Assembly: GCF_011927835.1 (NCBI RefSeq)
Contig: NZ_JAATJH010000002.1
Location: forward strand, 637,915 to 701,914
DNA length: 64,000 bases
Reading direction: 5' to 3'
Source of the DNA: Neolewinella antarctica
Lineage (GTDB): Bacteria; Bacteroidota; Bacteroidia; Chitinophagales; Saprospiraceae
Part shown: positions 10,063-18,885 of the stretch, one piece after another
How the letters are laid out: every line of letters begins with the position of its first letter
Numbering within the stretch: the stretch's first letter is position 1
The notes under the pieces: model-generated
What the model was told of the DNA's origin: nothing
What the model saw: the letters and a program-made list of their open reading frames with translations, nothing else
Database searches by the model: none
Translations under genes and position numbers: made by a program

Positions 10063-10808
10063 GTGCTACGAAGCCCGAAATACTGGCTATCGTCCCCGCG
10101 CGGGGCGGTAGCAAAGGCTTGCCGGGGAAGAATACCATGAAGCTGGCCGGCCATCCGCTCATCGCTTATAGTATTAAAGCCGGTCTCGACGCTGTCAACG
10201 TTACCCGCGTTATCGTGAGTACGGATTCGGAAGAGATCGCCGCCGTTGCGCTCGAATACGGGGCGGAAGTTCCTTTTTTGCGTCCTCCAGAGTTAGCGGG
10301 AGACCGAAGCCTGGACATCGACTTTTGGCAACACGCCCTGAATTGGCTAGCTGAAAACGAGGACTATCGGCCCGATTACGTGGTCCAGCTCAGGCCGACA
10401 AGCCCGATCCGCCACCCCAATCTCATCGATGTCTGTATCGATCGGGTTATTTCCACTAAGGCGGATAGTTTGCGGGTAGTAACGCCGGCCCCGGCAACGC
10501 CCTATAAAATGTGGCGCGTCAACGACAACGCTACCCGAATGGAACCGCTACTGACGCTTGATAACGTAGAGGAACCATTCAACCAGTTGCGGCAAACGCT
10601 CCCGGTCGTCTACTGGCAAATCGGCACGCTCGACGTCATCCGCACCTCGCTGATCACGGACCGCGGGGTACTCAGCGGCGACCACATCATCCCCTACATC
10701 GTGGAGGGTGATTACGCCGTCGACATTGACCAGCAGGAGGATTTCGAGCACGCCCAACTCATCATCGAAACCACCGAAACCATTCGTTTTGCCGAAACAA
10801 GCACTTAG
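10059..10808 (+). CDS. neuA: acylneuraminate (nonulosonate) cytidylyltransferase
   Basis: This enzyme activates the nonulosonic acid as its CMP-sugar. The CTP-binding signature IVPARGGSKGLPGKN is at residues 11-25, with STDSEEIAAVA, LRPTSPIRHP and the late DIDQQEDFE stretch typical of NeuA/LegF/PseF enzymes. The TTG start at 10059 overlaps the synthase stop in TTGA, suggesting translational coupling. At 249 aa it is of usual size. The exact substrate depends on the upstream synthase and is not resolved. The 3' end overlaps the next gene. Confidence 0.92.
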   Translation: MSATKPEILAIVPARGGSKGLPGKNTMKLAGHPLIAYSIKAGLDAVNVTRVIVSTDSEEIAAVALEYGAEVPFLRPPELAGDRSLDIDFWQHALNWLAENEDYRPDYVVQLRPTSPIRHPNLIDVCIDRVISTKADSLRVVTPAPATPYKMWRVNDNATRMEPLLTLDNVEEPFNQLRQTLPVVYWQIGTLDVIRTSLITDRGVLSGDHIIPYIVEGDYAVDIDQQEDFEHAQLIIETTETIRFAETST

Positions 10809-11757
10809 CATCCTCGTCATCGGGGCGGGTAGCATTGGCGAGCGCCACGTTCGTAATCTGCGCGCCCTGGGCGTGGACCAGATCACGGTGCTGCGCAGCC
10901 GCCGCCTTCCTTTGCGGACCATCAAGGAGGACGAATTAACCATCGTAACGAGCTTCGACGAAGCGATGACGTACGCACCGACGGGGGCAATTATTTGTAC
11001 CCCGACGGCACTGCATCTTTCGCAAAGTATGGAATGCTTACGACGGGGAATGTCCGTTTTGGTGGAAAAGCCGCTCAGCCACACCACGGCGGGCTTGGCG
11101 GAACTGGAGGCTGCGGCACTTTCCGCCGGCCGTTTCGTTCAGGTCGGTTACATGATGCGGTTCCACCCGCTACTGCTGTCGGTCAAGAAGTTGGTCGACG
11201 AAAATGCTTACGGTGGTTTCGTTCACGCAGCGAGCCACTGGGGTGAATATTTGCCGGACTGGCACCCCTGGGAGGATTATCGCGAGGGATACGCCGCCCG
11301 CAAAGAACTCGGCGGTGGAGCGGGCCTCACGCTGTCTCACGATCTGGACGTAGCGCTCTGGATTTTGGGCGCGGACGCGGGTGCCAGGGGAGTGGTAAAG
11401 AGCAAAGGAAGCAGCCTCGAAGTTGACGTAGATGTCTCGATCGACGTACAACTCGAAAATGGTAAAGGGCAAATCGGCACCGTACACCAGAACTTCTTCG
11501 AGCGCACCCCCCGGCGTACGTACACTTATTTATTCGATGAGGCCCGCGTGGAAGTGGATTTTTTCGCTAACCAACTACGGACATATTACCCTGATGGTCA
11601 AGTCGACACCGAAACCATCGAGGATTTCGACCGGAACGACCTTTTCCTGGATCAAAGTCGTGACTTCCTTTCTCGGTTGGAAGCGCCCGATACCTGGGCG
11701 GACTATACCCACGATCAGATTAGCAGTTCCCAACGCCTACTAGAAATCTTACAATAG
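10789..11757 (+). CDS. Gfo/Idh/MocA-family oxidoreductase
   Basis: An NAD(P)-dependent sugar oxidoreductase of 322 aa. The Rossmann motif VIGAGSIGERH lies at residues 10-20, and the family EKP motif (VEKPLSHT) has its lysine at residue 94. The C-terminal domain includes GGGAGLTLSHDLDVALWILG, the usual substrate-binding helix with a His. The frame is open further upstream inside neuA. TTG 10789 was chosen because it is the first start giving a normal N-terminus, and it overlaps neuA by 20 bp. A copy of the 18-bp GC-rich repeat lies inside the gene at 11367-11384 and encodes GADAGA. It probably modifies a precursor of the nonulosonate; the reaction is not known. Confidence 0.88.
   Translation: MPKQALSILVIGAGSIGERHVRNLRALGVDQITVLRSRRLPLRTIKEDELTIVTSFDEAMTYAPTGAIICTPTALHLSQSMECLRRGMSVLVEKPLSHTTAGLAELEAAALSAGRFVQVGYMMRFHPLLLSVKKLVDENAYGGFVHAASHWGEYLPDWHPWEDYREGYAARKELGGGAGLTLSHDLDVALWILGADAGARGVVKSKGSSLEVDVDVSIDVQLENGKGQIGTVHQNFFERTPRRTYTYLFDEARVEVDFFANQLRTYYPDGQVDTETIEDFDRNDLFLDQSRDFLSRLEAPDTWADYTHDQISSSQRLLEILQ
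11367..11384 (-). repeat. GC-rich 18-mer within coding sequence
   Basis: A perfect reverse-strand copy, GGGCGCGGACGCGGGTGC, inside the Gfo/Idh gene at 10789, read as Gly-Ala-Asp-Ala-Gly-Ala. Confidence 0.85.
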
Positions 11758-11761
11758 ACTT

Positions 11762-12568
11762 ATGTCAAAATTTATCTCGATTGAGAATAAGGTTATATTA
11801 ATAACCGGGGCGGCCGGTTTGATCGGTAAAGAATTGTGTTTGGCTTTCCTGGCTGACGGTGCGCAAGTCGTAGCCTGCGACCTAAACCCTGCTCCGCTGT
11901 CCGACCTCGGCACCGGCGACCGCGCCCAAAATGTAATTACTCTGGCCCTGGACATCACCGTTGCGGAACAGCGGGAAGAGGCCGTTCGCCAGGCCGTAGA
12001 AAAATTCGGGCGCATCGACGTGCTGATCAACAGTGCGGCCATCGACGCGAAGTTCGACAAAGGCGGCACGGGTAAGATCAACAATAGCCGTTTCGAGAAT
12101 TACCCCGAGGCTCCTTTACGCCAGAGCGTTGAGGTCAACATGACGGCCACCATCCAGATGACCCAGGTGGTCTGTCGGCAAATGGTAGAACAAGGCCACG
12201 GCAACATCATTAATCTGGCCAGTACGTATTCGCTGGTCGCCCCGAACCAGGGACTTTACGACTTCGGCGGTCAGATCAGCTACAAGCCGATCGACTACGT
12301 AGCCACGAAAAGCTTTATTCCAAACTTTACCCGGTACCTGGCGACTTTCTACGCAAAAGAAGGCATCCGCTGTAATGCGGTAGTCCCGCACGGCATCGAA
12401 AACAATCATTCCGACGAATTTAAAGAGCGTTTCGCACAGTACAGCCCCATGGCGCGGATGTGTGATCGCAAAGAACTGATCGGTATTTTCGTCTACCTGG
12501 CTAGTGACGCCAGCAGCTACATGACGGGTTCCGTAATTCCAGTAGACGGCGGTTGGACCGCTTGGTAG
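11762..12568 (+). CDS. short-chain dehydrogenase/reductase
   Basis: A classical SDR of 268 aa. The cofactor motif TGAAGLIGKE is near residue 16, with NSAAID in place of NNAG, NLASTYS carrying the catalytic Ser, and YVATK carrying the Tyr/Lys pair. The C-terminus SYMTGSVIPVDGGWTAW is typical. It sits 4 bp after the Gfo/Idh gene and before a phosphatase. In the Campylobacter legionaminate locus an SDR (PtmA) accompanies the synthase and CMP transferase, so a related role is plausible but unproven. A near-perfect copy of the GC-rich 18-mer lies at 11910-11927. Confidence 0.88.
   Translation: MSKFISIENKVILITGAAGLIGKELCLAFLADGAQVVACDLNPAPLSDLGTGDRAQNVITLALDITVAEQREEAVRQAVEKFGRIDVLINSAAIDAKFDKGGTGKINNSRFENYPEAPLRQSVEVNMTATIQMTQVVCRQMVEQGHGNIINLASTYSLVAPNQGLYDFGGQISYKPIDYVATKSFIPNFTRYLATFYAKEGIRCNAVVPHGIENNHSDEFKERFAQYSPMARMCDRKELIGIFVYLASDASSYMTGSVIPVDGGWTAW
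11910..11927 (+). repeat. GC-rich 18-mer within coding sequence (one mismatch)
   Basis: GCACCGGCGACCGCGCCC, one base from the consensus, inside the SDR gene. Confidence 0.7.
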
Positions 12569-12571
12569 CTT

Positions 12572-13084
12572 ATGAAAAAAATTAAACTTTTCCTCTCCGA
12601 TATCGACGGCGTCATGACCGACGGCGGCATGTACTACACCGAAAACGGTGACGAATTAAAGAAATTCAATACCCGGGACGGTATGGGCTTCCAGTTAATA
12701 CGGGAGGCCGGTATAAAAACGGGCATCATCACCTCGGAGGATACCCAACTCGTCAAGCGGCGCGCGGAAAAACTAAAAGTTGATTTTCTCCACCAAGGTA
12801 AGCGGGATGGTGGCAAACTCGACGTAACGAAAATGATTTGCGAGGAGTTAGGTATTGGGCTATCTGAAGTAAGCTACGTTGGCGATGACCTTAACTGTAT
12901 TCCTTTGCTGAAAGCCGTCGGTTATGCCGCCTGCCCGGCGGACGCTATGCGGGGGGTGCTGGCGCTGGAGGGGATTCACGTTTTAAGCAAGAAAGGGGGA
13001 GAGGGTTGTGTTCGTGAGTGGGTGGAGTTTCTGCTGGATGATATATCATTAATAGCATCAACAAGGGCACAAATCACAGACTAG
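12572..13084 (+). CDS. KdsC-like HAD phosphatase
   Basis: A small C0-type HAD phosphatase (170 aa) of the KDO-8-P / nonulosonate-9-P phosphatase family. The nucleophile motif is DIDGVMTDGG, with Asp10 and Asp12. The second motif threonine lies in IITSED, and the acidic pair GDDLNC is at residues 104-109. In Bacteroides thetaiotaomicron a relative removes phosphate from KDN-9-phosphate. Its position 3 bp after the SDR suggests the same kind of step here, which would mean the NeuB-like enzyme works on a phosphorylated sugar. That is inference. Confidence 0.88.
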   Translation: MKKIKLFLSDIDGVMTDGGMYYTENGDELKKFNTRDGMGFQLIREAGIKTGIITSEDTQLVKRRAEKLKVDFLHQGKRDGGKLDVTKMICEELGIGLSEVSYVGDDLNCIPLLKAVGYAACPADAMRGVLALEGIHVLSKKGGEGCVREWVEFLLDDISLIASTRAQITD

Positions 13085-13203
13085 TTTCTTAGCGTGATTC
13101 TTTGGTTTAAGACAATTACAAGAGAAAATATTTTATCTGTCTAACTATTGTAGTATAGACTCCAATTATTTGCGGTAACACGCATCACTTTTATTTTACA
13201 CGC

Positions 13204-14508
13204 ATGACTTTAGGATTTATTGTTACTTTTTTCGACTTCCGAAATGACGTGCGTAGAGTTATCCGCGAACTAGATTACGAGCATGAGGTAATTTTATTTT
13301 GTCGACAACGGGATATTGATCGTGTACAAAATCACATACCCGATGGGGTAGAGATACGAGTTATCAAAGAAGAAGGAAGTCGTTTAAAAGATCGACTAAC
13401 TCGAATGCGGTACCGAATAACGCGTGCAATTCCGAAGAGTACCCAGAACTTCTACTTGATGGAAGCTTTTAAAAATGGTCGCCTCAGAGGACTGCCGAGT
13501 CAGAAAGCGAAAGCGTTCTATCACCTTCATCGCACCTTGCCCAATAATTACACATACGATGCTTACTTAAATGATATTGAACCTTTGGGGGGAACGGACA
13601 TCTCTAGAATAAACGCCTTTGTCTGTTTTAGTGAAATAGCGGATGATGCATTGCTAGCTCGCTTACTGGGGGAGGGGCACGCGGTGCTTACTTACGTTTA
13701 TTCTTGGGATCATCCTTGCAAACACACACGCTTCAGTACAAGGAGTCAAAATCTAGTGTGGAACACTGGACTCGCCGACGATTTATGTGAATTACAGGGA
13801 GTGCCCCGTAAAAATATTACTGTGCTAGGAGCCAGTCAATTTTGCTATATATATGAGTATCTCAACGAGTACAAGCAAAATGTGACAACCAAAATATTTG
13901 ATTTCCCCTATATTTACATGGGTTGTGCGATCGGTATTGAGTCATTGGTCCCCCAAGAAGTTGATATCGCCGTAGAACTAGCGGACTTAATTCTACAAAT
14001 ATCTCCCCAATTCAAATTGGTTGTTCGGCCTTACCCCCCGCTTGGCAATTGGTCACTCTATGATCGACTGTACGCACATTCGGCTATTGAGGTCGATGAT
14101 GACTTTCGTAACTCTGATATGTCTGTTAACCAAAAAGCAATAATAGACAAGTTTGTTAAATTAGACCAAGCCGAAGGCTTTTTTCACCTCGGCACGACAT
14201 TGGGCCTTGAATGTTGCTTCACTTCAACACCATCATTTCTGCTTGACGTGCGCGAAGACGACGGTGAGATCGTAAATATTTTTAATTTTGTTCATCAGTA
14301 TCAGAATGATAAATACCTAGTCAAAGTATCACCGGAAAACCATGCTAAAGGCTGGGAGAAAACAGAGAATATCTTAAGTAATATTGAAAATATTCAGTAC
14401 CTTAAACTCAATAAAAAAGTTCAAGATCAAAATCCTTTATTTACATTTGCGGCTTTTGCCAAACTTTTGGCAGATGAGCTTCAAGGGCTCTCAAAGGTTA
14501 AAATATAA
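13204..14508 (+). CDS. putative GT-B-like transferase, uncharacterised
   Basis: I do not recognise this 434-aa protein with certainty. It has no signal peptide or membrane segments. The C-terminal half contains RPYPPLGNW and, further on, FFHLGTTLGLECCFTSTPSFLLD. This resembles the sugar-nucleotide site of capsule GT-B glycosyltransferases, in which a Ser/Thr-Glu pair follows a glycine loop. It lies directly after the CMP-nonulosonate cassette, so a nonulosonate transferase is an attractive guess. Codon use is more AT-rich than in the preceding genes, and the gene marks the left edge of the AT-rich island. Confidence 0.7.
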   Translation: MTLGFIVTFFDFRNDVRRVIRELDYEHEVILFCRQRDIDRVQNHIPDGVEIRVIKEEGSRLKDRLTRMRYRITRAIPKSTQNFYLMEAFKNGRLRGLPSQKAKAFYHLHRTLPNNYTYDAYLNDIEPLGGTDISRINAFVCFSEIADDALLARLLGEGHAVLTYVYSWDHPCKHTRFSTRSQNLVWNTGLADDLCELQGVPRKNITVLGASQFCYIYEYLNEYKQNVTTKIFDFPYIYMGCAIGIESLVPQEVDIAVELADLILQISPQFKLVVRPYPPLGNWSLYDRLYAHSAIEVDDDFRNSDMSVNQKAIIDKFVKLDQAEGFFHLGTTLGLECCFTSTPSFLLDVREDDGEIVNIFNFVHQYQNDKYLVKVSPENHAKGWEKTENILSNIENIQYLKLNKKVQDQNPLFTFAAFAKLLADELQGLSKVKI

Positions 14509-14769
14509 AATAATTGTGAGTGGTGTTGATATAGCTAACAGAGTAATTTGTTTTGATGTATAAGTGCTGAGCTATTATTAAACCTGGTCAATAATATATT
14601 TATGCAGTTTCTTGAGATTCTATTTGCTGTCTCTGCAACACTACTTATGAGAGTCGACAAGAAATTTATCTACTGATTAGTCCGCTAATCTAAAAAATGG
14701 TGTACTGGAAGCACTTTCAAAATAGTAAGCGGTTAGTTGCATCAGGTATAATAGCTTAAATAGTATACA

Positions 14770-16296
14770 TTGAAAGGAGTGAAAAAGTTTTTGGTTGACG
14801 CGGGAAGCAACTATATTGTTTATGGTCTGCAGCTACTAATCGGGCTTTTTTCAATTCCTGTCTACTTGAACGCCTACGGTGAAGAGTTGTATGGTGTTTA
14901 CTTGTTGTCTATTGGATTAGCGAGTACGTTAATGGTGCTAGAATTCGGCAGTGGAAAAGCGTTAGCTCGCTACGTTGCCGAATTTAGAGAAGATAATAAC
15001 GTTGAGAAATACGGTTTGGCACTCAAAACATGCGGCACCATAACTATTGTGTCATCCTTACTTATCGGATGCATATTCTTTATCCTGGCTTTCGGCAGAG
15101 GTTATGTATTCAATATTTCACCTAAATTTAGTGACGACGCTTTTTGGCTGCTGAGTGGTGCCGGTATTTACAGCATTATTCTGTTGATTGGGCAACTTTC
15201 TCAATCTATGCTAAAGGGTGCAGGTGTATTTTTTCGTAGGAACGTATTAGCGGTTTGGCAATTGTTAGTGCAGGCACTATTGCTAGGACTAGTATATTTT
15301 TATTCTCTTTCAATTTATGGTTTAATGGTCGGGATGATCTTACTCCTGCTAATTTCAGTTCTTCTTGATTTAATCACTATTCGGAAGGAAGCAGCTTACT
15401 TAGTTCGTTTTGACTTAGTTCGTAATGTAGAAGAAAAATCTATCATCGATGGAGAGATATGGAAGTATGCGAAAGAAACATTCTACCTATCAGTAGTCAA
15501 TTTTTTCACTCAAAACTCGGATCAGTTAATCATTGCTTTTTTTCTTGATGTGAAGTACGTCACAATTTATACTATCATTACGAAGCCCTATAACGTAATA
15601 AAATCGCTGATCAGTAAAGGGGCGATCATTTTGCTGCCTCACTACGTCAGGATAAACATTAGTCAAGGAAGAAAAGTACTCGATAAGTTTGCGAGGGAAG
15701 GTGGTAGAATGATGGGTCTTTTACTTGCTATGGTGATTGGTCCTTCTATTGTTCTTTTACCGTTACTAATTGAACTGTGGCTTGGGACCCATCAATATGC
15801 GGAATATGTGGTTTATGGCCAGTTGCTTCTTGGGGCCACTATATTGAAAAATATACCGTTAATGATTTACCAAGCACTTTACTTTGTTGGTGAAACCAAA
15901 CGTTTATTCAGAATAGAGGTGATAGTTGTCTCAATTAATTTAACCACCAGCTTGATTTTGATAAATACGATTGGAGTGGGTGGAGTCATTCTGGGGACCT
16001 GCTTACAAATTCTTGTGTCCGCGCCTTTGTTGCTGTACCGAAACCCCAATAGCCACCTTCACGAGAAATCTAAAAATAAAGGTATTTACCGTGACTGTTT
16101 TCTGGCAACCTTTTTTGTAATGGGTATGACTGCTTTTTCTGTTCTTATGGAAGGTTACTTTCCCAGCGTTACGAATGAGAAAATATGGATGCTTTTGATT
16201 GTTTGTATTATCACCGCCTGTTTGATAATTTTTACTTTCAAAGGCTTTATCGAACGTAGGATATTACTCATGCGAAATATACTCAGAGCAACATAA
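14770..16296 (+). CDS. wzx: Wzx-type oligosaccharide flippase (MATE/MOP superfamily)
   Basis: A 508-aa integral membrane protein with about 12-14 hydrophobic helices spread over its whole length and the opening NYIVYGLQLLIGLFSIPVYLNAYGEELYG, typical of Wzx/PST flippases. It would move undecaprenyl-pyrophosphate-linked repeat units across the inner membrane. The TTG at 14770 starts the best N-terminus; a GTG lies three codons later. The gene is AT-rich and stands alone, with about 260 bp of non-coding DNA before it. It works with the Wzy polymerase encoded at 25646. Substrate specificity is unknown. Confidence 0.93.
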   Translation: MKGVKKFLVDAGSNYIVYGLQLLIGLFSIPVYLNAYGEELYGVYLLSIGLASTLMVLEFGSGKALARYVAEFREDNNVEKYGLALKTCGTITIVSSLLIGCIFFILAFGRGYVFNISPKFSDDAFWLLSGAGIYSIILLIGQLSQSMLKGAGVFFRRNVLAVWQLLVQALLLGLVYFYSLSIYGLMVGMILLLLISVLLDLITIRKEAAYLVRFDLVRNVEEKSIIDGEIWKYAKETFYLSVVNFFTQNSDQLIIAFFLDVKYVTIYTIITKPYNVIKSLISKGAIILLPHYVRINISQGRKVLDKFAREGGRMMGLLLAMVIGPSIVLLPLLIELWLGTHQYAEYVVYGQLLLGATILKNIPLMIYQALYFVGETKRLFRIEVIVVSINLTTSLILINTIGVGGVILGTCLQILVSAPLLLYRNPNSHLHEKSKNKGIYRDCFLATFFVMGMTAFSVLMEGYFPSVTNEKIWMLLIVCIITACLIIFTFKGFIERRILLMRNILRAT

Positions 16297-16457
16297 TATA
16301 AATTGTTCAATTTTGTTGATTTAAAGTAGCTAAACTCGCTAACGGATACGCAGTATTTGAAATAATGTAAATTAAAGTATAATGGTCACTGTATTTTGTA
16401 ATTAAAATATACGTAAATAAATTAAAGGAGTTCAATTGAAGTGGAGATAGTAAATAA

Positions 16458-17096
16458 GTGAGTATGGAAAATATCATCAAAAAAATTTGGCAAAGCGATG
16501 CTGTGTTTTCTAACACTTTTGCGTTGCTGAATGGCTTTCTGCGTTATAAGGGAAAGTTGTTTTTAACTTTCAAAATGATATTTACCAATAATGGAAAATT
16601 ATGTATTTCGAAGGGAGGTAAATTATACGCTGGGTTCCTATCCAATAGGCTCGGTCAACATCCAGGAACAAAAGGAATCATTAAAATTTCTGCGGGTGGC
16701 TTGTTGCAAATTAACGGCCACGTCCGGATAGCAGAATCTGCGCGTATATACATAGAAGGTTCATTAATTATTGGTAACGGTACGTACGTCAACCCAAACA
16801 CGATGATAGTTGCTAGTTCTACCGTAAAAATTGGAGATAGGTGCGCAATATCTTGGGACTGTCAGATACTGGATAATGATCTTCATGATATAGGAGAATC
16901 AGGTGATATGTCATCACCTATTTTTATTGGTGATGATGTACTTATTGGTTCTAGAGTAATTATTTTAAAAGGTGTTACAATCGGAAATGGTTGTGTGGTA
17001 GCAGCGGGTAGTATAGTGACAAAGGACTTGCCTTCAAGAACACTTTGCGGGGGAATTCCGGCGAGAGTACTGAAAGAAAATATTGATTGGACGTAA
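16458..17096 (+). CDS. left-handed beta-helix acyltransferase
   Basis: A hexapeptide-repeat acyltransferase of 212 aa, probably O-acetylating a sugar of the repeat unit in the cytoplasm. Repeats run from about residue 75 (VRIAESARIYIEGSLIIGNG) to the C-terminus (VLIGSRVIILKGVTIGNGCV). The closing motif is AGSIVTKDLPSRTLCGGIPARVLKEN, as in the WcaF/maltose-acetyltransferase group. The putative catalytic His lies in DNDLHDI. Starts are possible at GTG 16458 or ATG 16464. The gene is AT-rich like its neighbours. Confidence 0.88.
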   Translation: MSMENIIKKIWQSDAVFSNTFALLNGFLRYKGKLFLTFKMIFTNNGKLCISKGGKLYAGFLSNRLGQHPGTKGIIKISAGGLLQINGHVRIAESARIYIEGSLIIGNGTYVNPNTMIVASSTVKIGDRCAISWDCQILDNDLHDIGESGDMSSPIFIGDDVLIGSRVIILKGVTIGNGCVVAAGSIVTKDLPSRTLCGGIPARVLKENIDWT

Positions 17097-17260
17097 TAAT
17101 CGGATTATATTAATTTTCTCAAATGAATTTTTGATGTATGCAAAGTTTAAGTATTAAAATTCCAATAATTAATATACTATCTTAATTAAATAAATTTTTT
17201 TAACAAAAATTATCGACTCAGCAAAGCGAATGTCTTATTAATTATCAGCTCCTGCTTAAT

Positions 17261-17389
17261 TTAAGAGTATTTTGGAGCTTCGCCTTTCGGCCTTGTTATG
17301 GCCAATTTTGCCCTGGTTTCCGTTAGCAGATTTCTCATTCCCCGATAGCCATGGGGGTGGCTAAACTTTGGTTTTACCACCTCAACCAT
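17261..17389 (-). CDS. small minus-strand reading frame, possible continuation of the same remnant
   Basis: A 42-codon frame from ATG 17389 (or GTG 17392) to TAA 17261. The product is basic, with KPKFSHPHGYRGMRNLL and TRAKLAITRPKGEAPK. Its start overlaps the TGA of the preceding frame, so the two are either translationally coupled small genes or a single broken gene of about 95 codons. No family recognised. Confidence 0.3.
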   Translation of the reverse strand: MVEVVKPKFSHPHGYRGMRNLLTETRAKLAITRPKGEAPKYS

Positions 17390-17547
17390 CACAAAACTGT
17401 TTCATCACGCAGTAGCAGCGAAGCTACTGCCGACCAGAGACCCAAAATTTTAACGTGCTCTAAGACTTCAGGTTGGTAGGATTTACGCGTACGTATATCT
17501 ATACTTTCATCTGTTCGAACGACCTCTATCTTCACAGAATCTCTCAT
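17389..17547 (-). CDS. small minus-strand reading frame, possible gene remnant
   Basis: A 52-codon frame starting at ATG 17547 and ending at TGA 17389. The opening MRDSVKIEVVRTDESIDIR is charged and does not look like shadow translation, because no gene lies opposite. Inside it is a perfect 8-bp stem with a 6-base loop (GCAGTAGC...GCTACTGC, 17410-17431) translated as AVASLLL. The stop overlaps the start of the next minus-strand frame. It may be half of one gene split by a frameshift. Function unknown. Confidence 0.35.
   Translation of the reverse strand: MRDSVKIEVVRTDESIDIRTRKSYQPEVLEHVKILGLWSAVASLLLRDETVL
17410..17431. repeat. short perfect hairpin
   Basis: The arms GCAGTAGC and GCTACTGC flank the loop AGCGAA. 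It lies inside the small minus-strand frame, too far from any plus-strand gene end to be an obvious terminator, and lacks a T-tract. Confidence 0.5.
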
Positions 17548-17636
17548 ATAACAATATCAATTCTTCTAAAATGTCATCTATGTGTAAAATATTTGAGAGA
17601 CTTTTGTTTTTAAAGTGGAAAAATATCTGTATTCCC

Positions 17637-17644
17637 TATCTTTG
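17637..17644 (+). promoter_or_regulatory. Bacteroidota -7 promoter element TATCTTTG
   Basis: Matches TAnnTTTG and lies 60 bp before the ATG at 17705. No clear TTTG -33 element is seen at the expected distance, so the call rests on one element and its position. Confidence 0.5.
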
Positions 17645-17704
17645 ATATTTAGAACCATTTTTGGTATCTAATGTATCACATCAATTCTTTCCAAAACAAA
17701 TTTA

Positions 17705-18559
17705 ATGATGAGCTTATCTTCCAAAATAAAATCTTTGCCTATTGCAAAGGTGTTTAGTAAAGATAAATTAGTTGCAAGCCCTTTTCTAAATAAAATAGGA
17801 ATCCAGCCGTTTAGGCTTTGGTTAGCCAATAAAAGGTATCACGATAAGCAATATCTAGTTGATAGTAGTGTGGTTAATCAAGTTGATCAATTGATGAAGG
17901 ATGGGATTATATTAGTTGAGAATTTTATGTCAGACAGTGAATTTGCGGCGATTACAAAAGAATGTCGCAGTTTCATCGATTCAGATTCATTCGAAACTTC
18001 TAAAAAAGTTGGAAGCAATACCATCTACAACCAAAGTATAGAGAATATGGATAAGACGGTTTATCCCACAACAACGGGCTTACTCAACCATCCACTTTTA
18101 TTAAAACTGTTCTCGGCGGCTGACAAAAGAGAATTAGATCCTACCAAAGGAGACATCATCATATTAATTCAGTACTTGGTGCAAGGCGACGGTGAAGATT
18201 TAGATATAGAATCTGAACTGCACGTTGACACTTTTTTCAACACTTACAAAGCTTGGTTGTACCTTGATGACGTGAGGTTGGAGAACGGCCCCTTCTCATA
18301 CGTCAAAGGCTCTCATACAAACTTAAATAAAGATAGATACAATAATGTGTATCACTACAGTCTTCAAAAGGACGTTAGTGGATCCCGCCGGGTTTCTAAA
18401 AATGAAGTAGATGATTTAGGTCTTCAGGAAACAACTGTTCTTTGTAAGAAGAACACTTTAGCCATGGCTAACACTTTTGGATTCCACCGCAGGTTACAGG
18501 GTGTAAATGGAAACGATCGCTTAACAATTGCCATAACTGCTAAGCGATCTCCATTTTAG
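17705..18559 (+). CDS. PhyH-like 2-oxoglutarate/Fe(II) dioxygenase
   Basis: A 284-aa protein of the phytanoyl-CoA dioxygenase superfamily. The iron ligands can be placed: His173-x-Asp175 in ELHVDTFFNTYKAW and a distal His261 in FGFHRRLQG. Between them FSYVKGSH is a typical PhyH strand. Such enzymes hydroxylate small substrates, and within a polysaccharide locus it could oxidise a sugar or lipid-linked intermediate. The substrate is not known. The gene stands alone with its own promoter-like element and a hairpin after it. ATG occurs at 17705 and again one codon later. Confidence 0.8.
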   Translation: MMSLSSKIKSLPIAKVFSKDKLVASPFLNKIGIQPFRLWLANKRYHDKQYLVDSSVVNQVDQLMKDGIILVENFMSDSEFAAITKECRSFIDSDSFETSKKVGSNTIYNQSIENMDKTVYPTTTGLLNHPLLLKLFSAADKRELDPTKGDIIILIQYLVQGDGEDLDIESELHVDTFFNTYKAWLYLDDVRLENGPFSYVKGSHTNLNKDRYNNVYHYSLQKDVSGSRRVSKNEVDDLGLQETTVLCKKNTLAMANTFGFHRRLQGVNGNDRLTIAITAKRSPF

Positions 18560-18885
18560 TAATGTGTCTTAATTGTGAAATGCTTGTAGGCAAACTGATC
18601 TTAAGAAAGTGAAAATTTGCTGTAGCACAATCGTATAGATGTTCATCAAATTGTCTTGATAAGTACTGATTAGGTAACTTATCAAGTATTTTGTTGTGCT
18701 TAATTTAAAAATCTTTATTAGTCTTAGACAAGTACTTGTGTATTATTAATCGAACTTGTTATGATGCACCAATTTGGATAAACGTCATTGCGAAAGAAAC
18801 CGAATGTAAAAAGGCCTCTTAAGTCGCTCAATTAACATTCTTTGCTTCTTTTTACCTGTTTAATAAGATTATCAATTTATTTTAA
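18560..18885 (+). other. Intergenic gap, hairpin only
   Basis: About 325 bp of AT-rich DNA. Apart from the 10-bp stem-loop near 18655-18686 I see no gene or repeat. Confidence 0.5.
18655..18696 (+). terminator. probable intrinsic terminator after the PhyH-like gene
   Basis: A perfect 10-bp stem (CTTGATAAGT at 18655-18664, ACTTATCAAG at 18677-18686) with a 12-base loop is followed by TATTTTGTTG. It lies about 95 bp after the stop. The stem is AT-rich, so the call is moderate. Confidence 0.5.

Larger units (their letters stand above)
17097..17704 (+). other. Large AT-rich gap holding only two tiny minus-strand reading frames
   Basis: About 600 bp between two plus-strand genes. No plus-strand gene is visible. 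On the minus strand two short overlapping reading frames cover 17261-17547 (listed separately), and a promoter-like TATCTTTG lies at 17637-17644. The rest is very AT-rich and unexplained. Decayed DNA from a former insertion is a reasonable reading. Confidence 0.5.
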
